Origin: Sepioteuthis lessoniana
Lineage: Eukaryota > Mollusca > Cephalopoda > Myopsida > Loliginidae
NCBI GenBank assembly: GCA_963585895.1
Contig: OY757915.1
Span: 88,429,747 to 88,493,746 of the forward strand
DNA: 64,000 nt
Direction of reading: 5' to 3'
This document shows positions 28,201-41,300 of this stretch, one piece after another (positions within the stretch are counted from its first letter, which is position 1; every line of letters starts with the position of its first letter). The position numbers and the translations under genes are program-made. A model generated the notes under the pieces. That model worked only from the letters and a program-made list of their open reading frames with translations, made no database searches and was not told where the DNA came from.

Positions 28201-29273
28201 GTGGTAGCACCTGATAGGGCCCTATCTATGGGTTAAATAGAACTAACAGCATACTTATGCTAAACTGAATTGTTTAAAATAGGAATGTTTTTGACAATTA
28301 AACCATACTTACATTTAAACTGCGTGCTTATGCTTAATGGGATTATTTGAAATAGAACTGTCTTTTGACATTAAAACTGTATTCACACTTAACTGAATTG
28401 TTACATGTAACTGCTTGAATAGTTTGAAATAGAAATGTTTTTGACAATTAAACTGTGTACTTATGCTAAACTGAATTGTTTTAAATAGAACAGATTATTT
28501 ACATAAAAATGGATTTGGTGTCAAATAACCTACAAAGGTTGATATGCCATAAAACCCAACAAACAAAACCAAACCTAGGGTTGTATCTATGAAGTCAAAT
28601 AGATTTGAGATGATATTTAGAATGATTTTGAAATACATTAATGCACTGGCTCTTAAAACATTGATATTGGAGCAACTTATGGGATTTTTTTTTAAATCAT
28701 TATGAAAGTATATTTTTGAAGATGATTATTATTAAATTGACTTTGATATAAAATATTCCAACAAAAGTTGATATGCTATAAAAACAAACGAACCATCCTT
28801 CAAATTACAAATCATTTTCAGAATCAAAGAAAATATGAAATCATATAAAACTGTTTAAACAAATTTTAAAAGATGAATTAAAATGTCTCTTTTTTTCCCT
28901 CCTTTTAATTTGTCTATAAGATTTTGAAGTGAGAAAGAAGCTGGTATGATGTCACTGAAAAAAAAAAAAAAAAGAAAACTGTGCCAGATGTCTGTCATTT
29001 TTGTTGCTTTCCTGGAGATAATGAATGTTTCTAGGTTGTTAATTTGCAATTAGTCTGTGATTAATCTTTATTAGTATGGAAATTTTATTTATTTGTTTTT
29101 AAAGATAAAAATATAGCTGTACGAGCATATAAAGATATGCATATATATATATATGAAGGCGCAAAAGCAAGGGGACAGTTCTTACCAATATAAATATGAA
29201 CTTAAACATATAAGAAATTAACTTGATAATATTCAGCTAGGCATTGGATCAGAAGTCCTGTTCTTTCAATTAA

Positions 29274-29314
<41 letters not shown>

Positions 29315-32300
29315 AATAAAATATGCACATACAGAGATCTAATTGAAAGAACGGAACTTCTAATTCAATGCTTTGATGAGTATTGAATGTATGCCCTCTC
29401 ATCACACAGGAAGTGGATAAGTTTACAGAAATATAATCGCACATTTAAACTCTTGGTATAAAGAAAGAAGTTGTCCATTTATTCAACAACATGATAACAT
29501 AACTTGCTGAAGCAGACCATTTTAAATCTTTAAATTTGTTGTATTCTTCCTAAGCTTTATTGATCTATTAAAATCCAGACTATTGAAGATGGAAAAAACC
29601 GGAAGACACTATCTCTTTCTTTCTCTTGATTCTTTAAATAACTCTGAAATAAATTTTTGATTTCAGGCAAGAACTGCAGCTGGTAAATGAACAATTGCAG
29701 AAAGCGAACAGCTTATATGAAAAGCAGGAGGAACAAATGTGGGAGATGCAAGAAAAACAGAAACAAGAAGAAGATGACTTGAGAAAGAAACTCAGTGAGA
29801 TGCTGGCTAAAGCCAATCAAATGCGTCTGCAGGCAGAAAAGGAAATTGCTAAAGCCAAAGCAAAAATGGATAAAGAAACAGCTCTTTGTAAGTTATTTTA
29901 AAAACATTTTCTGCTGGTGCTATACAATCTTTCTTTTTTTCATTTTTATATACAGGTTCTATTTTAAAAAAAAAAAAAAATACCTTTAAACTATTGACCT
30001 AAAAAGAAATGAATCAGAAATGAAATATTTATTTACTACAAAATAGTTTCCCTGGCATTCAACTTATTTACTCTTTTGAGTTTTTTTATTGGTCAAAGCA
30101 CCTCTGAAACTCTGTTTTTTATATAGTGGGAAGCTACACCATTATTTCTTTTAATGTCCTTCATTTCATATCAAATGTCAACCCCTTTGACATTTCTACT
30201 TTTTTGTATTTCAAGATGCAACAAAATAGTCTTCTTTGCCTTTCAGCTTGTTTATTCTATTGAGTTTTTTTATTGGTCAGAGCACCTCTGAAACTCTGTT
30301 TTTCATATAGTGGGAAACTACAGTATTATTTCTTTTAATGTCCTCTATATCAAATGTTAACCCTTTGACTTTTCTATTTTTTTGTGTTATAAGAACCAAC
30401 AATGCAACAATATTTTATCTTATTCTTTTTGAAATAAGTGTGTCTTGACCTCTTACTAAATGCTTGTTCTCTCCCCAGCTATGCGTAAATAGTAAACCAG
30501 ACTGTATTCTTTAGTCTATCTAGGAGAAGAAAAACTTGAAATTTGAACCATCTGTAAAGTAAGTAAAGTTGGTGACCGTAGTCGAGGGTGACCAGAAGGC
30601 TCCCTTTTCAATAGCTACTACACTGAGGTGTAGAGGCGGGCGCTACTCCTTTCCCTGGATTGCTCCACTTTACCTTTGATATGTACCTTATAATGCTGAG
30701 TGTTAAGCAAGGAGGTATCAAGTACCATTTTTAAAGTCTTTGGTATGACGCGACCTGGGATTGAACTCAGGTCTCCCGGACCATTGGCGAACACTCTACT
30801 CACTAGACCAATAAAATTGACTGTCACATTCTGGTGGTAGAGGTGGGGGTAAAGTGCATACTCAACATAAACATTTTTTTCAGTTAATTTTATCTATTTT
30901 TATTCACTTTTTTTTGTTGGCGGTATTTTTAGTTATAATTTCTCAACATTTTTGTTGCCTTTGTCATTATGTTTTAAAGTTATGTATTCTTCAACAATAA
31001 AATTTAATTTGTGTGAATTTGAAACTAAGAATTTTGTCTAAAGCAAAATGAAAGGGAGAAAAAAAATCTTTGATTTTACTTTATTCTTTATAAGAAATAT
31101 TTTTTTATTTTTAGTTTTTTTCTACTGTATTAAATCCTTACAGTTTCAACTTGTATTTGTTTATTGGTTTTTAGATTTATTTCAGTCACTTAGCTAAGAA
31201 AAAAAAATGTTTGTTCTGACACTACAAGTGATTCTAAATGCTAAACAATTGTGCCTTTAAATTTTGCAATTTTTGTTATGTCACCTTTTTAATCATTATT
31301 TTTATATATATTGTTAATACTTATTTATTAATCATAAAGTTTATATATATATATACTTAAGTTTAGTCATTATTAGTTTACATAGAAAGTCAGCTGTCAG
31401 TCATTATTAACACAACAGATATTCAATTTAGCTGTTGTATTAGTAATGGTTAGTTATGCAAAAAAGAATCAGCTTCTTGTACCACTTTCCATTGACTAAC
31501 TCCAAAACTTGTTATTAATAAGGAAGAGACAATTTGTAATGAACAGGTGTATGTGTATATATTAAAAAACAGGTTCTATCACTTTGGGTCAGAGTGGACT
31601 TAGAAGCATGTATTTCCCCAAACCCTCTGTCACACGGTGAATTTTTAAGTGAAGTGCTGTTAGCGTGGATTCAGTTTTCCTTCTAGACTAGTTGCCTAAC
31701 CAAGGCTAAAGAACCCAGTCTACCCCTGCTATTTTCCTATTTCTGGGATAAGAGATTGATTCATATCTTTCCCAAGAACATTAGCACTAAGTGAAATGCA
31801 AACAGTCTCCTTTAGGATTGAAACTAAGTCTGCCATTTCCATATTCTGAGTGAGCCTGAAAGTAATGACAATGAAGGACTGAATGCACACTTACCAGATC
31901 TCCAAAACTAGAACTGCACTATCAGATACATACCTTGGACACTTATTAGATTTTATTTGTTAATGTTTTAATAAAAAATATTGTGTAAAATAGTAATCTT
32001 ATATTGTTTTTCTTTCATTTACAGTTAAAAGAGCTATGCAAAAGGAACTTGCTGAAGCAAAAGGGAAAAAGCAGTCATTAGGTCAGTCAAGTGTTTCTGA
32101 CTTGGAAAAAATCAAGAAGCAGCTGGAAGAGGAATTGAATCGAAAGTCATCATTGCAGGAGTCAAAGAAAGCCCTGGAACAGAAAATCCATGAGATGCAA
32201 AAGTTATGCCAGAAATCAAAGCTGGAGGTTAGCGAGCATGAGCAAAACGTCTCACTTTTGAGAAAGGAGCATGAGAAACTCAACCAGCAACAGAAACAGG

Positions 32301-35300
32301 ATATCACTGCCATGCTTGATGAAATTAAAAAGCTCAAACAACAGAAGGAAGATTTGGAGATGTTTCTTGATGATAAAAAGAATCTGCGGAAGGTTGCCCA
32401 GGACAAGCCGGCACCATTACGTGGAGCCTGCAGTGAAGAGACAGTATGCTACGAAGCACATCGTTCACCATCATTCACAGATGTCAAAGACTTGAAAGGA
32501 GATTGCTTTAGGCGAGGCAGTGATGGTGACCTCCCATCTTTATCAAATCGGATCACAATGTCAACGACATCACTGATGTCTGAAAGTCTTGTAGAGGAAC
32601 CTCATGAATGTAGTTCGTCTTTGTCAGAAGGGCATCATAAATCCTCAGACTGTTCTGTTTTGAGCAAAGACATTGCAAGTACAAAAGAGGAAAACCCTGC
32701 AGATTCCAAGCCTGGAATGTCTGCTAAGAAATCTGAAGAACTCCTGCCGAAATGTATTGGTAGAAATGGTTTTAATGCCTGTTCCAAGTCTATTGGAAGG
32801 GAATCATCTGAAGAAGTATCTCTGGTGCCTGGGTTTGGTGAAGATGAGTGTGATAATATTGTACTAGCTGAAGATCAAATGAGCAACTATTCCCAAGATT
32901 CCTTAGATCGGATGGAAGATGAAGAACAATATAATGTTTCGCCTGAAACAGAGGCAGCAAGGTAAGCTTATAATTGCTGTTACTCTGAATAACATGTTTG
33001 TACTTGATTAAAATGTGATTGACAGACAAATAATAGAATAAATAATATTTCAATGTTTTATTCTCACCAGGATTGGAACAATATTAAATTATGTAAATTT
33101 TGTCAGTATTAAAAAAAAAATAATGAAAATGCGTTAATTGTCAGAAACACAAATAAGGAAGAGCAAACCGCATTCAGGCTGAAACGTAAGTTCAGCACTG
33201 ATTATCCTTATCTCTTTTAGTATTGATAATCCCTTTCTCTTTTAGCTCCAAGGATCATGGTCTCTTTTAGCACTGAAAACCCCTTATATCTTTTAGCCCA
33301 GAGGATCCTCTGTCTTTTTTAACACTGTAGGCCCCCCATCTCTTTAAGCCATGAGATACCCCTGCCCTGTCACTTTTTAGCACCAAAGGTCCCTCCCATC
33401 TTTTTTTAACTTCCCCATGTTTCTTTTAGCACTAGGGATCCCTGTTTCTATTACTCAAAAAGGATCTCCTGTCTGTTTTAGCTGTATGGGTGTCTTTATT
33501 GTTTGCAGGAATTGTCTATAACTTTGGGGAAAAGTCATTGATATACCAAAATTTGTGTGAACAATTGAAATTCTTCTTCTTTGTATTCTTAATGTTTTAA
33601 CACATTTTGGCCTATCCAATCTTTAAAATCCTTTTCAGCTGTATAATCAGATAGAAAAAAAGAGAACTTCTTTAAAAAGTTATTCAGTTTTTATGTATGA
33701 TTTTAAGAATTTTTCTGTTTTCAATGGTAAAAAAATACAAAATCAGTTTTAGAGATTAGATACCAGATTCCCTGTAAATATTATCAAACTCTTTGTAGAC
33801 ATAGTAGTATGTATTTACCCAGCCTTCTGTCATGAGCAGGATGTGATGCAAGGTGAATTTTCAAGTGTAGTATAACTGGTTTGAATTCAGTTTTCCTTCT
33901 TCTAGACTGGTTACCACATCAAGGTTAAAAAGCCAAGTCTGCTTTTCTGTTCCCCCATAGCTGGTGGGAGAATAGTTGGATTTATACCTTTCCAAGAGTA
34001 TTAATGCTATATGTAATGCAAAAAGCCATTTTGGTCATTGGATAACTGTTAAACCACAAGCATCTCTAGTAGTATTCGTAGTAGTTGTGGTTAGTTATAA
34101 AAGGTTTGGGGAGCAAAAGTAAACATGGTGAAAAAAATGTCCAATTGTTGAAATGTACTGCAAAAATAAAGCTCCAACAAAATAGACTTTATTTCAAATG
34201 GAAAATTCTGATAATTAAATTTTAGATTTGACAATTCCAGAAACCTTTCTGGTCAGTTTTAGAAAAAAAATTATCCTGGCCAAAAATGCGACATGTTTCA
34301 TAAGGAATTGTGAGAATATGAAATATAATTATTCTTATATAATATCGAAAAACAATTTTATTTTTTCATATATTTCTTGTTCCAGTGCTGGTTCAAATAT
34401 CAATAATCCTTCTAGTCCTGCTGCAAGGCGATTGGAAAGACAAAGAATCCAGAAGTCTGCTTCTCCAGGTCGACAGTCAGGTAAGTAAATATATTACTTA
34501 CTATTTGGAAATCTTTTATGAATACAACTTTGTTTTTTAGTAAATTTCTAAAGGTTTTTGTGAAGCCTGTTTTAGTTTTTCTCTCTCTCCCATATGGTCC
34601 TGTCGGCTGGGGTTGCAGAATACACCAACTACATCTCTGCAGAGAGGTAAGACTCCCCCAATGAGTGTCCTGTATATGACACTAAACAATCTGACAGTGA
34701 GCTTTAGGGAATGAGGAGTACTCCTTTATTACCATCACTCCCAGTTCCATTCTGGCCCCGGGGTGGTAGCACCTGATAGGGTCCTATCTATGGGTCAAAT
34801 AAAACTAAACTGTCTACTTGTGCTAAACTGAATTGTTTGAATTAGAACTGTTTGACTAAACTGAATAGCTTGAAATAGAAATGTTTTTGACAATTAAACT
34901 GTGTATTTATGCTAAACTGAATTCTTTGAAATAGAACTGTTTATATGTATAAAAATGAAGTTGACATTAAATAACCTACAATGGTTGATATGCCATAAAA
35001 ACCAACCAACCAACCCTCTCTGATATGACTTTCTGAGTTTCCCTGAAGATCCTTTTTAGTGAAACCTGGGTAATAAGCTACCTATACTTATTTGGTTCTT
35101 TAACTGATTCTACATACCAATTGAGCACTTATCAATGTTTATTGTATTGCAACCTGGTTTTAGTTTTTCAACTATTTTAACTCATTAGTTTTTTCTTTTA
35201 CTTTTTCCAAGTAATTTTCTTTTTCATTTTTTATTTTATATAACAAAAAGAAAAAATTCACTTCCTTGGTGTCATTGTAAATTTGTTTCTGGTTTTTATT

Positions 35301-38300
35301 TGGGTGTTCTTATATTGCTTCAAGCAATATAAGAATGGCCAAATAAAAATTTTATTTATACATCTGATGATGGTTTCACAACCAAAAATGAATTTATAAT
35401 GATACCAAGGAAGTGAATTTTTTCTTTTTGTTTTTATATAATAAGTTTTTTTTAGCTCTGCCCATTGAGTGTTGTATTTTCAATCCCAAATTAATTATAC
35501 ATTTATAGCCGTTGACATTGAGCACTCAAATTGGATACTTTTACCACTTGGCTTTCCTCCTCAGATAATATATATATATATATATATTGTTTATGTCTCC
35601 ACAACCAATGCCACAAGAAGCAACATGCTCTGATCCTTTTTGTAACCATGGAAACTTAGGTTAGTGAAAGAAGCCATTACATATCAGATGTGGCAAACAT
35701 TTTGTAAGAGTGATTGACAGTTGATGGAATAAAGTTCAAATCCCCAACTGTAGGAAACTGAATATCTTTGTGGTTGGTAGTGAACAGTCATGTGTGAATT
35801 GTGAGATTAAAAAATAAGAAGTTGAGTTTTAAATGCCAAAGGAAACATATTATGAGGTTTAAGTGAACTCCCACTCCTCATTTGGGGTGAACTAGTTTTT
35901 AAGAGAATGAATTTTTCCTTCATTGACTGAATAGAAACCACCTCACATTCTCCTGTTCATGAGACCAATCCAAAAAGAATCAATGTGAGTGGGCTTTTGT
36001 AATGTGCTTGTCAATTTCTTTTGTCAATGGTAGTAACATTTCTGGAAGTGTTACCCTTAGGCTAGAATCCCCAAGGCTAGACATGCTTTGCTTTTTGTCA
36101 TATTCTGTGCAAAGTTGAAAGTACATCTAAAGTACAGATACTTGATCCTTGATCAAAGGCTGAGAAGTATATTGAAGTCAAATCCAAAATACTAAATGTT
36201 AATGGTATAATATTTGAAAATTTAATTGATTTTAAAATCCAATTTAAATTGATTTATGGTCAAGTATGTTAATATTGCAAAATCCATGAAAATATTTAGT
36301 CTTCCCATCACTTTTAATTCCAAGATTCTCTTGTTTCTTTTAACGTTGTGGATTTCCCATCTCTTTTTGAACTGAGGATCCTCTGTTTCTTTTAAATAAA
36401 AAAATAAAGGATCCCTGTCTCTTTTAGCAGAGTTTTTTCTTAAAGAAATTCTTAAAGTTCTTTAAAGACACATTTTGTAACTCTTTTTGTGTATTTCAGG
36501 CATTCCTGTTGCTAAACATTCTCCATCTCCAGTCAGAAAAATAAAAGAGCAAAGTTCTTCATCTACACCTAGTTCAGTTTCTGCTGGTACCAACGATAAT
36601 TGTGACCCTAAATCCTTACACAAGACCAAGAGCGAACCTTCCAGCAAAAGCACCAGTTTTAAACTGGAACATAGTAATATTTGGCATATTCAGAACTGTG
36701 ACCCCCAAAGTTTTCATTCTTCTGAGAGTGGATCCATTAACCATGACTCCCAGCTCCCAGCTGAGACTGTTGATAAAAAGAAAACTGTTCCAGCTTCAGT
36801 CACACACCCCAAGATGGAAGCTTGTTCAAATTCTGAAGACTTAGCCAAAGTTATGCCAACAAACACCAGTCGAGCAAATAATTCTGTTCCAGCTTCCCAA
36901 AGAACAGATAATCAGAACTTGACTAATAGTCCAGAAAAGGCACTAAAGATGGTCACTAATGTCCAACAAGTCAATAATGTCCAAAAAGAGCAAAATAAAG
37001 AAAAAATATCTATGGGGCCAAAAACAGTGGAGATAACCACTCCAATAGCCACTAATACTCAACACACTTCTAAGAACCTGGCAAGATCCTCACTAGTCAG
37101 TAATAAGACCAAGACCATCAGTCCAATATCCACAGGTTCTGACCACAACCAATTAGCTAAAAGGTCCAGTTCCCATATGCCAAATGCTAACAAAGAACAC
37201 ATGTCTTCAGGTGTTACATATAAGCATTCACCATCTGTGCCAGGATCTGATGTGAAACAAAATTCTCAGAATGGACAGAAATTAATTGGGCCACAGCCAA
37301 ATTTTGAACAGTCACTATTGAATTCTGAATCCAAACAGGCCTCTTCTAAAACGAATTTGCTCAGTCCTACTTCAGAAACTAGTAATCCTCTTTCTAAATC
37401 TCAAAATTCAAATTCTAGAACCCCTTCATCTTTTCCTGACAGTGACCAAAAGAAGCTAAATAAGCAATGCTTACCAGTAACTCAGAAAAGAGCATCTCTT
37501 TCCTCTACTGACTTAAAACAAGGATCACCAGTTTTGAATGCTGAAGGTCACCAGAAGTTTAAAATACAAAGTCAAGGTTGTGAAACCTTGAAGGGAAAGC
37601 AAAATCCACTTTGTTCACCAAAAGTGAGTTCAGTGCCTGCTGAAGAATATCACAACCAACAGTTGAAGAATCTGGAATCTTTACATTCACACCAGTCTAA
37701 TTCTAAAGATTCAGTTAATCTTAGAAAGGATCAAGGAATTTTAAAAAGTCAGGAACATAAGAATGGTTCTATGAAACAACCAGATGCAGGTGCCTTAAAG
37801 ACAAAACAAGAACTAAATCGAATGCCTGAAAATATGACTGGCCAAAAACCATCACAGAATCGTGTCACAAAAACTCCAATATTGAATGTCTCAAAAGGAA
37901 AATTGTCTGACCAAAGTTCCATTCAGAAATTATCAAAACCAGACCAAAATTCAGCATTGAGCCAATTGAGTGGAACTCCTACCTTAAGTGATAGCCTAAA
38001 TTCTGAGTTAAGCTATAAGAGTGAACATTTTTCTCAAACACCCCAGTCTTTAAATCATCCTCAAAAGCCATCACGTCAACACAGGGAGAGCATTGTTATG
38101 GAGGATTCTCTAGAAGCTGATAAAAAAACCTTGGCATCTAAAGACCGTTATTGCACCACAAAAAGATCAATGTCTGAACATTCTTTTACACCTCCTGACT
38201 CTATTGAAAACAAAAAAGAATTCTCTGTGGTTACTCGGGATTCTTGTCGCTTGGTTGAGACCAGCCAGAGTGCACCAAACTCTAAAGATCATAACTCTGA

Positions 38301-41300
38301 GGTTTTGACAGATGCAAGTGAGAGCTCTGACTCTGAGATAAAAAGACTCACTGGTGGAAATCCGTTACCATGTAAAACCCCTTCAATGATGACAAAAGGT
38401 AAGGAAGTATCTGAAAGCCATGGAATTGAAAATAAACAGGCAGAAATGACAAACCATACTCCTCTTTTCAATAATGCTAACTTGACCTCAAGGTGTAATC
38501 CAGGAAAGATATCTAGTATGGGTCAGGATTCATTTGTTTGTCCAAGCACCCAGCAGCAGATAAATGGTGATATTAATGGTATTTCATCTTCAGAAGATAG
38601 TCATGGTAGAGAGATTATAACTCAGAATGAGGCTGGGAATTTAAAGAAAATGCATAATGGGAACCAAAGGTTGGCTAATGATAGCAAAAAGAAAGTTTCT
38701 CCTTTCACTTACATTGTAAAAGTAAACCAAGAGGAAACTAATGTGTTTTACAATGTTGAAGCAACGGACTACACAGTATCAACCATCAGAAAGCATTATG
38801 TAAAAAATAATCCGATGGGTCCACTTGGAAAAGATATCAACAGCCTAAGAAACGATTTGGGAAATAAACCACAAAACAGTTCATCTCCTTTGCTGGACCA
38901 GAGTCATTTCAGTAAAGGGAACCATAATGTGATGGGCAGTGTTTCCTTATCTGATATCCAACATGTTGCTGATGCTGGCAGCAACAAAAGAATAACTTCT
39001 TCCAGTGCACCCTTGCCACGCCCTAAAGCATCCTTATCATCGCAATCATCTTCATCTGTATCCTCCTCATTAATGTCATCATCTTTATCATCGTCATCTC
39101 CACCAGGGCAATGTCAGCAATCTGATGACATTCCAGATCCAGGATTAGTGAAGACATTGGTAGCAAACATTCCAAATACAGAAGATACCCCGAAGTGTGA
39201 CCCATGGCACAGGCAAGAAACCAGAGCCCTGTCTCAGTCACTCCCTAACAAGGCTGGCGGCAGACAGCAAGGGGAAACCTCTAAATCTGAAAGTGCCTCC
39301 AACCATCATTTGAACCAAAACCAAGATCTGAAATTGATGCCAGGTGACTGCAAAAATTTGCCAGCCAAGAGAGACAGCCAAAGACCACAAACTCTATCCT
39401 TGAATTTTGGTGGACCAGAACCAACAGCTTGGCAGCTCCCATGGGTATCAGATAACCCACAAAGTAAAGAAGATTACAGGGTACATGCAACAACCAATGG
39501 TACATGGCCCAGGGTTCCTCAGTCTTCAAATGGAGACTATTCATATAACACAAACCAGTATGCCTCGGTTACATCTAATAGAAAATTTAACCTACCACCA
39601 GAACTTGTTAACCTCAACTTGACATTGTGTAACCCTCAACAGCAGAAAAGATCAAAGGTGTTAACCAGGTGTGTTAGTGACTCTGCTATCAGCTCTGACC
39701 TGACTGACATTGACTCGTCCAATCTTTCCCCACAGCCAAGTCACTTACCTTCCTGGTTTAGCATGCAGCATGTTAGTTATACATCTCACAAGAATAGTAG
39801 TGTGAAAGATTGTATCCGTGTTTCTCGTGTGCCAGTGATAGCTCAGAAAAAAGTGTCATCCAATGCCCAAACTTCTTCAAAGACAATTAATCAAAACAAA
39901 CATTCTCATGAATATATTGAAGGTCTCTTGAAATTGAAACTATTTTCTTATGACCGTAGTTTGTCACTGGATGGCCTTAACCAATTAATAATTGCTAGAG
40001 ATCGATCTATGCCTTCTGTGATGAATTTGGAATCAGATCCTTGTGGGTATTCTAGTCAGTATGACAAGTGCCTGAGTGACCAGCGCTTACCCCTGTCCAC
40101 TCGGAATGAAGTTTCTGAATCAGATGATGCTAGTAGCAGTTTTCCTTACAGATGTACACAGGATGTCTTGGATAGGAAGAAAAATACTGGTATGAGAGAT
40201 AAGGGCGGTGAGATTAAATACCAGAATCGATTTCAAGACGATTCTCAACGTGACCCCACATCTTCCCTGGACAGCTCTTCCTCTCCATCTTCAGCCTCAC
40301 CCTATATGGTACGTTGCAAGAACGATGGAAGCTTATTGAACCTTTCACAGGAAGAATTTAACAATTTAGAACAGAACCTTCCCTCTGATATCTCCTCCTT
40401 GGTTTCAAGTTTTGATGGATGCTACTTAGGCCATGGTCAAGCATCACCAGGAAAGGAAACCTACGCTCTTAGAGAAGACAATGCAAAAGGTCTTGACTTT
40501 TCATCAGACGATGCAGCTGTTCTCAACAGTAACTTGAGACAAAAACCTAGGGTCCCACTGCGTTTAGCACTTTGTAGATTCTCGTCATCTGGTGAACCTT
40601 TAGAAGTAGACAATATTGAAGATAGAGTTTTGCGTAATCTTAGGCCTTCCAGGGCTGCTGGACAGAGAGACTGGACATCAACAGCAGACAGCGATGAAAC
40701 ATTATATGAGTATTGTAATATGCCCACTTATCCACCTGATGACCATAACAGGGAACTACGGCCAGAATCTGATAGTGATACTTCTGATTTCCAAATACCC
40801 GTAGAGCATTACCGGCGCCCAAGAGCTAAGAATAATCCGCCAATGTACCATTCCTCTAAGTCAGCATCTGTCACAGATCTGCCTGGGGATTATCCAACAT
40901 CTACTAGTAGCTATCGAACTGGATCGCCAAGCCTCTCATCAGAGCTGCCAGGTGATTTGATTGATGAAGAAGAATCATTGAAGTATATTTCTGTTGGGAT
41001 TCAGGCTTCCCAGACAGAATGTGCTACACAGACAGAAGATGCTGGAAGTTCACCAACGGATTTTACAATGCCCCATCACAACACTATTTTAAAGGATACT
41101 GTTGCTTCAAACATGCTTCCTTTCCCCTTTAACATCCCTTATCTGATGGCTGAAGCTTCAGCTGGCACCTTTCATACTTTGCCAGCCTTGATGCTTGAGA
41201 CAACAAACCTCCTCAAAAACCTGAGTAAACAGCTCACTGTAGAGCCAAGTGCAGCTGGATCGAGCCCAGGCAGTACAAATGAAAAAAGCAACAAGTGTAG

